64,000 nucleotides of DNA from Vicinamibacterales bacterium (GCA_036496585.1 DASXLB010000072.1:57596-121595), one strand, 5' to 3'. Positions 1 through 8,644 are shown, numbered from the stretch's first letter. The notes: a model not told the origin generated them from the letters alone. Translations and numbers: made by a program.

Positions 1-545
1 GTCTTCATGTCGTCGGCCGACAGCGGCACGCCGAAGGCGCGTACGACCTTGTCGAGTCGCGCGTGCAGGGCCGCCGCGTCGGCGCGCGGCGCGCCGGGAA
101 CGTATTCGGCAAGACGGTCGACGCTCGCCGTGTTCCAGGATCGCGGATCGCGAGGCGGCACGCGTCCGAACAGCAGCGAGAGGTACTCGACGCGCGTCGG
201 CGACTCGTGGAACAGCGCCTTGAACAGCAGGTGAAGCAGCACGTTGTCGCGCCGGATGTCGACGATGTAGGCGACATCCGGCCGGACTTCGACGATGTAG
301 CTGAAGTTCTGGTCGGGACCGACACCGATGTAGGCGCCGCCGCGGACGTTGCGCCGCCTCAACTCGGGAATCACCTGGAGGTACGACCCCTCGTTCGAGA
401 TCAGGTTGTCGGTATCGAAGGAGCCACCCTTCTCCGAGAGCGATCCGACAGCTGCGGCAAACGTCGGCGACGTCGACGTCTGGCGTGCCGCAGCCGCCGG
501 CACGAGAAGGACGGTGAGGGCGAACGCGAGTCGAAGCCGGGTCAT
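1..545 (-). CDS. Conserved secreted protein, C-terminus outside window
   Basis: Open frame of 181 codons on the minus strand, starting with ATG at 545 and running off the left edge. The first 20 residues form a signal peptide (hydrophobic core followed by AAAARQ). The mature part contains the segments NLISNEGSYLQVIPEL, GGAYIGVGPDQNFSYI and YIVDIRRDN, which have the look of a Rossmann/methyltransferase-like fold. From memory they recall the LIC_10091-type family, but I cannot confirm this. It is the last gene of the sigma factor-DUF4142-cupredoxin run, 52 bases after the cupredoxin stop. Function unknown. Confidence 0.7.
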   Translation of the reverse strand, partial: MTRLRLAFALTVLLVPAAAARQTSTSPTFAAAVGSLSEKGGSFDTDNLISNEGSYLQVIPELRRRNVRGGAYIGVGPDQNFSYIVEVRPDVAYIVDIRRDNVLLHLLFKALFHESPTRVEYLSLLFGRVPPRDPRSWNTASVDRLAEYVPGAPRADAAALHARLDKVVRAFGVPLSADDMK

Positions 546-597
546 GGGCTGCGATGAGCATACACGGCCCGCGAGAGTTTGCGGAGGCTCCCGCGCC

Positions 598-963
598 TCA
601 GCGAACGCTGAACCTGCCCGCCATCGGCACGTGGTATGAGCACTTGTAGTCGAACTCGCCGGACTTCCTCGCGACGTACTTCCAGCTGCCGCCCGGCGGA
701 ATCAGCTTCGAGTCGAAGAGCCCGCTCTTCGACGTCACCGTGTGCGCGACGACGTCGGTGTTGGTCCAGACGATCGTGTCGCCGGCGCGGGCGACCGCAT
801 CGGCGGGCAAGAACTTCATGCCCTCGATCGTCACGCGAACGGTGGCCGGCTTGCGCGACGGCTCGGCCGGAACTGGCGCGCGAAGCGGTGCCGCCGCCTC
901 GATCGATCCGCAGAGGAGGAGGAGGAGGAAGGCGGCGGCAACCGCCCGCGCGCGGCCGCGCAT
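598..963 (-). CDS. Plastocyanin-like secreted cupredoxin
   Basis: 121 residues with a signal peptide (about residues 1-24) and one cupredoxin domain. A complete type 1 copper site is visible: His74 in AHTVTSK, then Cys108, His111 and Met114 in YKCSYHVPM. It is probably a periplasmic blue copper electron carrier or copper-binding protein. Its ATG shares one base with the stop of the upstream DUF4142 gene (TAATG), so the two are likely translationally coupled. The partner redox enzyme is not in view. Confidence 0.88.
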   Translation of the reverse strand: MRGRARAVAAAFLLLLLCGSIEAAAPLRAPVPAEPSRKPATVRVTIEGMKFLPADAVARAGDTIVWTNTDVVAHTVTSKSGLFDSKLIPPGGSWKYVARKSGEFDYKCSYHVPMAGRFSVR

Positions 964-1475
964 TACTTCAGCGACGCCTGCAGATGCTGCGCATGTTCGA
1001 GATGCGCGGCAATCGCCGGGCGGACCTTGACGAGCAGCGCCTTGAGGTCGGCGTTGCTGGCATTGGGAATCAGCGTCTTGTCGATGGTGTCGAGCACCGC
1101 CTGGTGATACGCCACCTCATGGTCGACGTAGGCCTTGTCGAAGGCGGCGCCCTTCAGCGTCTTGATCGTCGCGAGGTTCTTGTCGCCGCCGTCCTTCAGC
1201 GACTTGCTGGTGTCGTTGTCCTGCGGCGTCACGTGCAGGCGTGTCACCAGTTCGGTCGCCTGCTTGTTCACACCGGTGTGGTCGGTCACCATGAGCTTGG
1301 CGAACTGTTTGACGTCGGCATTGCTCGCCTTCGACTCGGCCAGTTTCCCCGCGTCGATATCCACCTGGTTGGCGGTGACGACGATCGAAGCGATCTGGGC
1401 GTCGTTGGGCGCCTGCGCGAACGCGGGCGCCGTGAAGGTGAGCACTGCGGTTGCAAAGAGAGCGGTTGTTTTCAT
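963..1475 (-). CDS. DUF4142 periplasmic protein
   Basis: 170 residues starting MKTTALFATAVLTFTAP, a clean signal peptide. This is why I start at 1475 and not at the longer in-frame start at 1691, which would lie inside the sigma factor gene. The mature helical region matches DUF4142 (ferritin-like four-helix proteins): DAQIASIVVTANQVDIDAG, FAKLMVTDHTGVNKQA and a C-terminal HLEHAQHL. Such proteins are common in envelope stress loci, but the biochemical role is unknown. It lies 37 bases after the ECF sigma gene and overlaps the cupredoxin by one base. Confidence 0.85.
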   Translation of the reverse strand: MKTTALFATAVLTFTAPAFAQAPNDAQIASIVVTANQVDIDAGKLAESKASNADVKQFAKLMVTDHTGVNKQATELVTRLHVTPQDNDTSKSLKDGGDKNLATIKTLKGAAFDKAYVDHEVAYHQAVLDTIDKTLIPNASNADLKALLVKVRPAIAAHLEHAQHLQASLK

Positions 1476-1512
1476 ACCCGTTTGATGCACGGGCCCTCCG
1501 GCGCGTTCCCGG

Positions 1513-2142
1513 CTAGAGGCGAGCCAGCACGGCCGCGACGATGCGGTCGCAGCGGGTGCCGTCGAAGCCGAACACGTTGCCGCGCGCGCTGTCGACGTCG
1601 CGGTCGAGGGCTTCGCGCAGCAGGGCGCGGGCGCGGAACAGACGCGTGCGCACCGTCGCTTCGGGAATGCCGAGCGCAGCGGCGGTTTCACGCGCGGTCA
1701 TCTCCTCGACCTCGCGCATGACGAACACGGTGCGGAAGTTCTCGGGCAGCTCGTCGATGCGTTGCTCGAGCACCTTCCGGACCTCGCCTCGCAGCGCGGC
1801 GTCCGACGGCGATTCGGTCTGGACATCGGGCACGTCAATCTCCGGCGAGGCGGCGTCAGCCTGACTGAACGAGATCACGTTACGGTCGCGCGACCGGCTG
1901 CGCACGCGCATCAGCGCCTGATTGATGACGATCCGCGTCAGCCACGTGGAGAGCTCGGCGTCGCCGCGGAAGTCCCCCAGTTTGCGGTAGGCCTGGACGT
2001 AGGCGTCCTGCAGCGCGTCCTCCGCGTCGGCGTCGTCGCGCAGGATTGAACGGGCCACACGGAAGAGCCGCTGGTTGTGCTGGCGCATCAGCCGCTCGAA
2101 CTCGGCGGCGGATGCGGCGGAGGATCCGAGGTTGCTGGACAT
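1513..2142 (-). CDS. ECF RNA polymerase sigma factor
   Basis: 209 residues. The region 2 segment FRVARSILRDDADAEDALQD and the helix LSTWLTRIVINQALMRVR are typical of sigma2. The region 4 segment LPENFRTVFVMREVEEMT is followed by the helix-turn-helix ETAAALGIPEATVRTRLFRAR. It heads the DUF4142-cupredoxin-secreted protein run. No anti-sigma gene lies next to it, unlike the second ECF gene of this window. The C-terminal tail of about 25 residues after region 4 is longer than in minimal ECF factors. A GGAAC/TCCAA promoter upstream suggests autoregulation. Confidence 0.92.
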   Translation of the reverse strand: MSSNLGSSAASAAEFERLMRQHNQRLFRVARSILRDDADAEDALQDAYVQAYRKLGDFRGDAELSTWLTRIVINQALMRVRSRSRDRNVISFSQADAASPEIDVPDVQTESPSDAALRGEVRKVLEQRIDELPENFRTVFVMREVEEMTARETAAALGIPEATVRTRLFRARALLREALDRDVDSARGNVFGFDGTRCDRIVAAVLARL

Positions 2143-2152
2143 GCGCCAATGA

Positions 2153-2181
2153 TTGGATGCCGGCCGCGCCCTCGGCGTTCC
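2153..2181 (-). promoter_or_regulatory. RpoE-like ECF promoter of the sigma factor gene
   Basis: Reading the minus strand, GGAAC (2181-2177, continuing GC) is followed by TCCAA (2157-2153), with 17 bases between GGAACGC and TCCAA. This matches the E. coli RpoE-type -35/-10 pattern. The -10 lies 10 bases before the ATG at 2142, so the leader would be very short. A similar pair with a 16-base spacer precedes the other ECF gene at 30338. Confidence 0.45.
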
Positions 2182-2196
2182 CGTCTGGTATCAGGT

Positions 2197-2205
2197 TGAT
2201 ATACT
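2197..2205 (+). promoter_or_regulatory. Extended -10 promoter of the DUF169 gene
   Basis: TGATATACT, an extended -10 (TGn plus TATACT at 2200-2205), stands 11 bases before the ATG at 2217. No clear -35 is seen. The implied leader is only a few bases and contains GGAG directly before the start. It lies on the opposite strand just upstream of the ECF promoter, so the two genes diverge from a short shared region. Confidence 0.45.
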
Positions 2206-2216
2206 GGCACGCGGAG

Positions 2217-2924
2217 ATGTTCACGCCAACCACATCGCTCGAATCACTGCTTCAACTGACCTCGGCGCCGGTCGCGATCACCTTCAGCGACGAGCCCCCG
2301 GCGGGGATCCCGCGCGCCGGCGCGGCCGAGGCCGCCGGCTGCGGCTACTGGCGGCGCGCCGCCGAGGGTGACGTGTTCTATACCGTGGCCGACGACCACA
2401 AGCGGTGTCCGGTCGGCGCGCACACGCACAATGTCCCTCTGTCACCCGCAGAGCAGCAGGAGCTCATGGGCCTGGTCCAGACGATGGTCGGCCTCTCTTA
2501 CATCCGGATGGAGGAGGTGTCCGCCATCCCGACGCGAAAAACGCCGTTGCGCGTGGCGACGTATGCGCCGCTTGGCAAAGCGCCCGTCCCGCCAGACGTC
2601 GTTCTGGTCCGCGGCAACGCACGGCAGCTGATGCTGCTGGCCGAGGCCGCGCAGCTCGCCGGCATCGCCGGCACCGGCGCCACGATGGGGCGGCCGACAT
2701 GCGCCGTGGTGCCGGAGGCGATCAACCGCTCGGCGACGGCGGCCAGTTTCGGGTGCGTCGGCAACCGTGTGTATACGAACGCGGGAGACCACGACGCCTA
2801 CTTTGCGATGCCCGGCGGCCAGCTGAGCGCGCTCGAAGCCGCGCTCGCGACGATCGTGCACGCAAACGAGGAATTGGCGAAGTTCCATCGGGCGCGGGCC
2901 GGGCAGGGCGCGATCAGCGGATGA
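2217..2924 (+). CDS. DUF169 family protein
   Basis: 235 residues, start MFTPTTSLESLLQ chosen because upstream in-frame sequence overlaps the divergent sigma gene. The family pattern is visible: APVAITFSDEPP near the N-terminus, GCGYWRRA, a conserved CPVGAHTHNVPL segment, LLAEAAQLAGI, and a C-terminal SFGCVGNRVYTNAGDHDAYFA broken by glycines. Several conserved Cys residues suggest a metal or cluster site, but no function is established for the family as far as I know. Its 3' end overlaps the convergent pirin gene by 11 bases. Confidence 0.8.
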   Translation: MFTPTTSLESLLQLTSAPVAITFSDEPPAGIPRAGAAEAAGCGYWRRAAEGDVFYTVADDHKRCPVGAHTHNVPLSPAEQQELMGLVQTMVGLSYIRMEEVSAIPTRKTPLRVATYAPLGKAPVPPDVVLVRGNARQLMLLAEAAQLAGIAGTGATMGRPTCAVVPEAINRSATAASFGCVGNRVYTNAGDHDAYFAMPGGQLSALEAALATIVHANEELAKFHRARAGQGAISG

Positions 2925-3813
2925 ACGTCCCCTCGCGCAGCTCGCGGAAGGCCTGCTGGAGCTCGGCGTCGCTGTTCATGACGATCGGTCCGTACCAGGC
3001 GACCGGCTCTTCGATCGGCCGTCCCGAGACGAGCAGGAACCGGATGCCCTCGTCGCCGGCCTGGACGACGATCTCGTCGCCGCGGTCGAAGAGCACGAGC
3101 GAGCGATTGCCGGCGGCGCTGTATTCGACGCGGTCGCTGCCGTCGGCGGCCTCGGTGAGGACCGCGCGAGGGTCGGAGGCGTTGCGGAACCGGCCGCTCC
3201 CCGCGAAGACGTATGCGAAGGCCTGGCGCGCCCGATCCACGGCGATGCGCTTTTCGCGTCCGGCCGGCACGGTGATGTCGACATAGATCGGATCGGCCGC
3301 CGTTCCCTCGACGACGCCGCGACGCCCCCAGAACTCGCCGGTGATGATTCGCGCGTGCGTGCCGTCGTCGTCGGTTGTCTCCGGGATGTCGGCTGCCTGG
3401 ATGTCCTGATAGCGCGGCTCGGTCATCTTCAGCGACGAGGGCAAATTCGCCCAGAGCTGGAATCCGTGCATCCTGCCCTGGGTGTCGCCGCGCGGCATCT
3501 CCTGGTGGAGGATGCCGCGGCCGGCCGTCATCCATTGGACGTCGCCGGCGCCGAGCGTGCCCCGGTTACCGAGACTGTCGCCGTGCGCGACCGTTCCCGC
3601 GAGCACGTAAGTAATCGTCTCGATGCCGCGATGCGGGTGCCAGGGAAAGCCGGCCAGATAGTCGGCCGGGGTGTCGTTGCGGAAGTCGTCGAGCAACAAG
3701 AACGGATCGAACTCGGCCGTGTCGCCGAATCCGAAGGCGCGGCGCAGTTTCACACCGGCACCCTCGACAGCGGGGGAGGCCTGGACGATGCGTTTCACGG
3801 GTCTGACTGACAT
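2914..3813 (-). CDS. Pirin family protein
   Basis: 299 residues, full length for a pirin (two cupin domains). All four iron ligands of the N-terminal cupin are present and are spaced as in human pirin: His59 and His61 in HPHRGIET, then His103 and Glu105 in LHQEMP. Bacterial pirins act as quercetin 2,3-dioxygenases or redox-linked regulators; the substrate here is not predictable. It is monocistronic, transcribed from a strong AT-rich promoter that abuts the start codon and contains an inverted repeat. Confidence 0.93.
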   Translation of the reverse strand: MSVRPVKRIVQASPAVEGAGVKLRRAFGFGDTAEFDPFLLLDDFRNDTPADYLAGFPWHPHRGIETITYVLAGTVAHGDSLGNRGTLGAGDVQWMTAGRGILHQEMPRGDTQGRMHGFQLWANLPSSLKMTEPRYQDIQAADIPETTDDDGTHARIITGEFWGRRGVVEGTAADPIYVDITVPAGREKRIAVDRARQAFAYVFAGSGRFRNASDPRAVLTEAADGSDRVEYSAAGNRSLVLFDRGDEIVVQAGDEGIRFLLVSGRPIEEPVAWYGPIVMNSDAELQQAFRELREGTFIR

Positions 3814-3853
3814 AATATATGTAACTATATATTAGTAAGTCACGCGCTGTCAA
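3813..3853 (-). promoter_or_regulatory. Pirin promoter with palindromic operator
   Basis: On the minus strand a perfect -35 TTGACA (3853-3848) is followed after 18 bases by TATAGT (3829-3824). Over the -10 lies a perfect inverted repeat of TAATATAT (3813-3820) and ATATATTA (3827-3834) with a 6-base spacer. It touches the A of the ATG. No Shine-Dalgarno is present and the leader would be about 3 bases. The AT-richness is extreme for this genome. A MarR/HxlR-type repressor site is an inference. Confidence 0.6.
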
Positions 3854-3873
3854 CCGGCCTCCCGCTCCCGCGA

Positions 3874-4803
3874 CTACTTGCCGATCTGCACCGCGATGGT
3901 TCCGCTAATCCCGTTCAGATCGTGAAAGTCCGATGACGTCCAGCGATAGCCGATACCGCCGACCAGACGGACGTCGTGTCCAAAGCGGGCGACCACCTGC
4001 GCCTCCGGCACGCCGACGAAGAAGCCCTCATACGCGGATGGATAACCATAGTAGGGAGAGTAGTAGCCGCCGTGGCGGGGATCCACGTATCCGCAGTTGT
4101 TGCCGCAGCCGGCCGAGTACCCGTAGTAGCCGATGTTCGCGGTGCCCCAGCCGGCCAGTCCGTGAAGCGTCAGGCCGACCGGACTGTTGTGAAAGAGCCG
4201 CCACTCGCTGACCAGTCCCCCATACGCCATCTGCTCGGAGTAGTGGTCGTCGAGCTGGAAGTAGGCGCCGCCGCCGATCATGACCTGGCCGGCGAAGACG
4301 ACCCCGCCGTAGAAGCCGGCGAAGCCGGTCGTCCGATGATTCATTTCGGTGATCTTGAAGTCGGGCGCGAACACGAATCCATCGCCGGTCGGCGTCCGCG
4401 ACACCTGGACGATCGACCCGGGAGCGGCAGGTAGCGGCGCCGGCGGCGGTCCTTGGGGCTGCCCCTGCGGCTCGCCAAACGCATTTGGCGCCGCCGGACC
4501 ATTCGGCAGGATGACGTTCAGCGGCGTCGACTCGCCGCGGTGAACCGTAATGCTGGCGTTGTAGGAGCGGTAGCCCGGCGCGCGCACCTGGACCGTGTGT
4601 GGTCCAGGGGTGAGCTGAATGACGAGCGGCGCGTTGGCATCGGGCGAAACCCAGCGCTCGCCGTCGATGTAGATCTCTCCGCTTGACGGACGGACCGTGA
4701 TCGACAGGCTTCCAAAATCCCCGGTGCTTTGCGCCTGCGCGGTCGAAGCGGCAGCGGCCAGGGTGATGGCAACAATCAAGGCTTTGAAGACGGACACACG
4801 CAT
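3874..4803 (-). CDS. PEGA-domain surface protein
   Basis: 309 residues. Signal peptide MRVSVFKALIVAITLAAAAS ending AQAQ. A PEGA domain covers about residues 30-95 (GEIYIDGERW, GPHTVQVRAPGY). A Gly/Pro/Gln-rich linker follows, then a Gly/Tyr-rich region of about 170 residues ending GTIAVQIGK, which looks like outer-membrane beta structure. Start 4803 was chosen over the longer frame because AGGAG sits 8 bases upstream and the signal peptide begins there. It diverges from the ADOP permease gene across 138 bases. Role probably in the envelope; no enzyme motif. Confidence 0.8.
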   Translation of the reverse strand: MRVSVFKALIVAITLAAAASTAQAQSTGDFGSLSITVRPSSGEIYIDGERWVSPDANAPLVIQLTPGPHTVQVRAPGYRSYNASITVHRGESTPLNVILPNGPAAPNAFGEPQGQPQGPPPAPLPAAPGSIVQVSRTPTGDGFVFAPDFKITEMNHRTTGFAGFYGGVVFAGQVMIGGGAYFQLDDHYSEQMAYGGLVSEWRLFHNSPVGLTLHGLAGWGTANIGYYGYSAGCGNNCGYVDPRHGGYYSPYYGYPSAYEGFFVGVPEAQVVARFGHDVRLVGGIGYRWTSSDFHDLNGISGTIAVQIGK

Positions 4804-4941
4804 GAGAGGACTCCTGAGTTGTCGGTTGTCTCTGCAGATGGGGTGCCAGCCCGAGCGGGCGACGAAGGCCAGCAAATCCCGCCGCTCGTCCCCGGACGAG
4901 TGCAACCGTGTCCGCTTTGGGGCACACTGGGCCCAACCCGC

Positions 4942-7326
4942 ATGACCGATATCCGTTACGCCCTCCGGTTGTTGCGCAAGGCCCGGCTGTTCACGCTGAC
5001 GGTCGTGCTCGTGATCGCGGTCGGCATCGGCGCCACCACGGCGATTTTCAGTGTCGTGAACGCCGTGCTCCTGCGTCCGCTGCCATTCCAGGATCCAGCA
5101 CAGCTGATGCAGGTCGCGGAGAAGAACGACTCGCTTCATCAACCGGCGTTCGGCGTCTCAGCGCTCAACTATCTGTCGTGGAAGGAGCGATCGCGAAGCT
5201 TTGCCGCGCTCGGCGCGATCCAGTTCGGCACGTTCACCTTGAGCGGGCAGGGTGATCCAGAAAATTACACAGGCAATGCGATCTCCGCGTCGCTGCTGCC
5301 GCTGCTCGGTCTGCAGCCGCTGGCCGGACGCGTGTTCGGCGATGCCGACGAGCGCACCGGCGCGGGCCCGGTGGCGATGCTCGGCGAGTCGCTCTGGCGC
5401 CGGCGGTTCGGAGCCGACCCTGGGATCGTCGGACGCCCGGTCACGCTGAACGGCGTGGCCTACACGGTCATCGGGATTGCCCCGCGGGCGCTGACCACGC
5501 TGACGGCGGGCGACGTGTGGATTCCGCTCGTCATCGACCCGCCGAAGGAGATTCGGCTCAACCACGTGCTGTTCGTGGCCGGACGGCTGAAGGACGGCGT
5601 CACCCGGCAGGCGGCCCAGGCCGAAATAAACGCCGTGGCGGCGCGGATGGAGCAGGACTATCCAGACATCCACGGCTGGGGCGTCAACCTGATCAGCTTC
5701 ACCGACACGTTCGTCAGTGCCGACCTCCGCCGCGCGCTGCTCGTGCTGCTCGGCGCCGTCACGTTCGTCCTCGCCATCGTCAGCGCCAACGTCGCCAACC
5801 TGCTGCTGGCGCGCGCCCTCGATCGTCGGAAGGAAATGGCTGTGCGGGCGGCGCTCGGCGCCGGTCGGGCGCGGCTGCTGCGTCAGCTGCTCGTCGAGAG
5901 CCTGGTGCTGTCGGGAGTCGGTGGCGGGCTCGGCCTCGTCGGCGCGGTGTGGGCGATCGATTGGCTGCAGTCGACGCTGCCGCCCAACGTCCTGCCTGTT
6001 CCCGACATCGGGGTCGATCGTGTGGTGCTCGGCTTTGCCTGCGGCGTCACGCTGATCACCGGCATCGTCTTCGGGCTGGCGCCCGCCTGGCACGCGGCGC
6101 GGACCGACGTCAACGCGACGTTGAAGGACGCCGGGCGGTCCTCCACCGGCGCCCATCCGCTGTTCCGGCGCGCGCTCGCGGCGATCGAGCTGGCGCTCGC
6201 CACCGTGCTGCTCATTGGTGCCGCGCTGCTCGGGCGCTCGCTGCTCGCACTGCAGCGCCAGCCGCTCGGGTTCAACCCCGATGGCGTCCTGACCATGCAG
6301 ATCTCGCTGCCGCCGACGCGCTACTCGAATGCGCAGCGGGTCGCGTTCTTCCGCGATCTCGACTTGGCGTTGAATGCGCTGCCTGGCGTCACCCGCGCCG
6401 CGATCACGAGCGGCATGCCGTTTGGCGCCGGCAACTACACGCGATCGCCGTTCATTCCCATCGGGTCGCGCGTCCTCGAGCCCGGCGCCGGCGTCCCGGT
6501 CGACTGGCGGACCGTCAGTCCCGGGTACTTCGCCACTCTGGGCATCCCGCTCCTGCGCGGCCGGGTCTTCACCGACGCCGACACCGGCAGCGCCCCCGAC
6601 GTCATGATCATCAGCCGTTCGACCGCGCGGATGATGTGGGGTGACGACGACGCCGTCGGCCGTACGGTTCGCCGCACGGCGGACAAGAAGGAGTTCACCG
6701 TCGTCGGCGTCGTTGGCGACGTCCACAGCGCGACGCTCAACGTCGAGGCGCCGACGCTGTATTACTCGAACGGCGTCAGGACGTGGCCGCTGATGGACAT
6801 CGTGGTCCGCACGTCGGGCGACACGGCGTCGACGATCTCGAGCGTGCGCGAGATCGTTCGGCGCCGCGATGCCGACCTGCCGCTGGCGAACGTCCGACCG
6901 ATGCCGGAGTGGATTAGCAGCAGCGCGGCGCAACCCCGTCTCAACTCGGCGCTGCTGACCGTGTTTGCCGGCGTGGCACTGCTGGTGGCGGCGATCGGCA
7001 CCTACGGCGTGCTCGCGTACTCCGTCTCGCAGCGGACGAAGGAGCTCGGGCTGCGGATGGCGCTCGGCGCCGATCGCCGCTCCGTTCTGCGGCTGGTGGT
7101 CGGCGAGGGGATGACCACCGGCGCCGCCGGCATCGTCGCCGGCGTCACGGCCGCGGGCCTGATCGGCAGGGCGCTGTCGGCGCTGGTCTACGGAGTATCG
7201 GTCTGGGATCTGCCGACGTATGCCGCGGTCTCGCTGCTGCTCGCGATCGTGGCGCTCGTGTCGTGCGTGCTTCCGGCCATCCGCGCGTCGCGCGTCAGCC
7301 CGATGGTGGCGTTGAGGCTCGAGTAG
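4942..7326 (+). CDS. ABC transporter permease, acidobacterial duplicated orphan permease (ADOP) type
   Basis: 794 residues with the ADOP layout: an N-terminal MacB/FtsX half (TM1 about residues 20-42, periplasmic core, three TMs about 265-410) and a second half beginning near residue 420 with the same order, ending in three TMs. FtsX-type segments are seen in both halves: LARALDRRKEMAVRAALGAG and VSQRTKELGLRMALGAD. No ATPase gene is adjacent, which is typical of the orphan class. The start MTDIRYALRLLRKA is the usual ADOP N-terminus. The substrate is unknown; such permeases are thought to export macrolides or lipopeptides or to act on lipoproteins. Confidence 0.9.
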   Translation: MTDIRYALRLLRKARLFTLTVVLVIAVGIGATTAIFSVVNAVLLRPLPFQDPAQLMQVAEKNDSLHQPAFGVSALNYLSWKERSRSFAALGAIQFGTFTLSGQGDPENYTGNAISASLLPLLGLQPLAGRVFGDADERTGAGPVAMLGESLWRRRFGADPGIVGRPVTLNGVAYTVIGIAPRALTTLTAGDVWIPLVIDPPKEIRLNHVLFVAGRLKDGVTRQAAQAEINAVAARMEQDYPDIHGWGVNLISFTDTFVSADLRRALLVLLGAVTFVLAIVSANVANLLLARALDRRKEMAVRAALGAGRARLLRQLLVESLVLSGVGGGLGLVGAVWAIDWLQSTLPPNVLPVPDIGVDRVVLGFACGVTLITGIVFGLAPAWHAARTDVNATLKDAGRSSTGAHPLFRRALAAIELALATVLLIGAALLGRSLLALQRQPLGFNPDGVLTMQISLPPTRYSNAQRVAFFRDLDLALNALPGVTRAAITSGMPFGAGNYTRSPFIPIGSRVLEPGAGVPVDWRTVSPGYFATLGIPLLRGRVFTDADTGSAPDVMIISRSTARMMWGDDDAVGRTVRRTADKKEFTVVGVVGDVHSATLNVEAPTLYYSNGVRTWPLMDIVVRTSGDTASTISSVREIVRRRDADLPLANVRPMPEWISSSAAQPRLNSALLTVFAGVALLVAAIGTYGVLAYSVSQRTKELGLRMALGADRRSVLRLVVGEGMTTGAAGIVAGVTAAGLIGRALSALVYGVSVWDLPTYAAVSLLLAIVALVSCVLPAIRASRVSPMVALRLE

Positions 7327-8569
7327 CGCCTCGTCCGGCGATCGCGGCGGTGCACCAGGCCCATTGGAAGTTGAAACCGCCGATCCGGCCGTCGACGTCG
7401 AGGATCTCGCCGACGAGATACAGCCCCGGACAGACGCGAGACTCCATGGTCGCCGCATCGATTTCCGCGAGCGGGACGCCGCCGGCGGTGACTTCCGCGT
7501 AGCTGTAGCCTCGCGTCTCGACGACCGGCAGGGGCCAGTCGGTCAACGCGTGCACGAGGCGTCGGCGGTCCTCGCGCGTGAGCTCGGCGGCGCGCCGATC
7601 CGGCGCCAGGGCGAGCGCGCCGAGGATCGCGAGGGCCATGGCGTCGGGCAGGTGCGGGACGAGTGCGCGGCGCAGGGTCACACCGGGACGCTCCCTGGCG
7701 GCGCGGATCCAGCTTCGCTCCACCTCGTCGAACCGCAATCCGGGATACCAGTTGGCGGCTAGACGCACGTCGCGCCCCAGCAGCGTCCCCCTCGTCCAGT
7801 GGCGCGATGCGTTGAGCACGACCGGACCGCTGATCCCGAAATGCGTCCAGAGCAGCGCGCCGCGTAACCGGATCGACAGCCCGCCATCGATCCACAGAGC
7901 CAGTTCCGCGTCTACGGTGACGCCGGAGAGGCCAGAATGCACGCTGTGCGGCGTGTCGGGGGCGAGCCGCAGCGGCACCAGCGCCGGCGTCGGCGCCACG
8001 ATCGAATGGCCGAGCGACATCGCGAGGCGATAGCCCGAACCGTCGCTTCCGCTCTTGGGAAGTGATTGTCCACCCGCGGCAAGGACGACGGCACCGGCGC
8101 GGATGCTCCCAAGCCCGGTGTCGATGATGAAGCCACTTCCGTGGCGCGCGATCCGTTCGACTCGCGCACCTGGGACGAGCGTCGTGCCGGCTTGCGCGGC
8201 GCCGTGCACCAGCGCCTCGAGTACGTCACGCGCTCGATTCGAATCGGGAAAGAGCTTCCCATCAGGCTCCTCGTGCAGCGGCACCCCGAGTTCTGCGAAG
8301 AACGCCGTCGTTTCCGGAACGGGCAGCGCCCTCAGGATGCGCCGGACGGCGTGGGAGCTGGCGCCCCAGAAATCAGTCTCAGCGACGACCGCGTTCGTGA
8401 CGTTGCAGCGGCCGCCGCCACTGACGAGAATCTTGGCGCCCGGCGTGCGCGCGCCGTCGACGATGACGACGCCGCCACCTGGGCGCGCGCGGCCGGCGAA
8501 GATGGCAGCCGCGAGGCCAGCAGCGCCGGCGCCGACGATGACGATGTCACTGCTGGCAGGGAGGGGCAT
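7295..8569 (-). CDS. HI0933/YhiN-family FAD-dependent oxidoreductase
   Basis: 424 residues. The N-terminal dinucleotide motif GAGAAGLAAA, the family signature KILVSGGGRCNVTN, the second flavin motif VVLAAGGQSLPKSGSDGSGY and the C-terminal GLYLVGEILDVDGRIGGFN are all present. This is the full length of the HI0933 (BaiN/RdsA-like) flavoprotein family. The physiological substrate is unknown. Its 3' end overlaps the convergent permease gene by 32 bases, so the last residues of both proteins are encoded on opposite strands of the same DNA. Confidence 0.9.
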   Translation of the reverse strand: MPLPASSDIVIVGAGAAGLAAAIFAGRARPGGGVVIVDGARTPGAKILVSGGGRCNVTNAVVAETDFWGASSHAVRRILRALPVPETTAFFAELGVPLHEEPDGKLFPDSNRARDVLEALVHGAAQAGTTLVPGARVERIARHGSGFIIDTGLGSIRAGAVVLAAGGQSLPKSGSDGSGYRLAMSLGHSIVAPTPALVPLRLAPDTPHSVHSGLSGVTVDAELALWIDGGLSIRLRGALLWTHFGISGPVVLNASRHWTRGTLLGRDVRLAANWYPGLRFDEVERSWIRAARERPGVTLRRALVPHLPDAMALAILGALALAPDRRAAELTREDRRRLVHALTDWPLPVVETRGYSYAEVTAGGVPLAEIDAATMESRVCPGLYLVGEILDVDGRIGGFNFQWAWCTAAIAGRGATRASTPPSG

Positions 8570-8644
8570 CGGTCGAGCTTGCGGGCCACCATCATGACCG
8601 CGTACACTCCGCCTGTCTCCCCCTTTTTCCAGCGAAAGACCTGA

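Noticed and set aside
4885-4900. Inverted repeat CTCGTCC-CC-GGACGAG between the PEGA and ADOP genes
   Set aside because: Seven-base arms in GC-rich DNA with no promoter context; too weak to call an operator.
5158-7458. 766-codon minus-strand open frame opposite the ADOP permease
   Set aside because: Antisense shadow of a well-supported gene in GC-rich DNA; Arg/Asp-rich with no domain.
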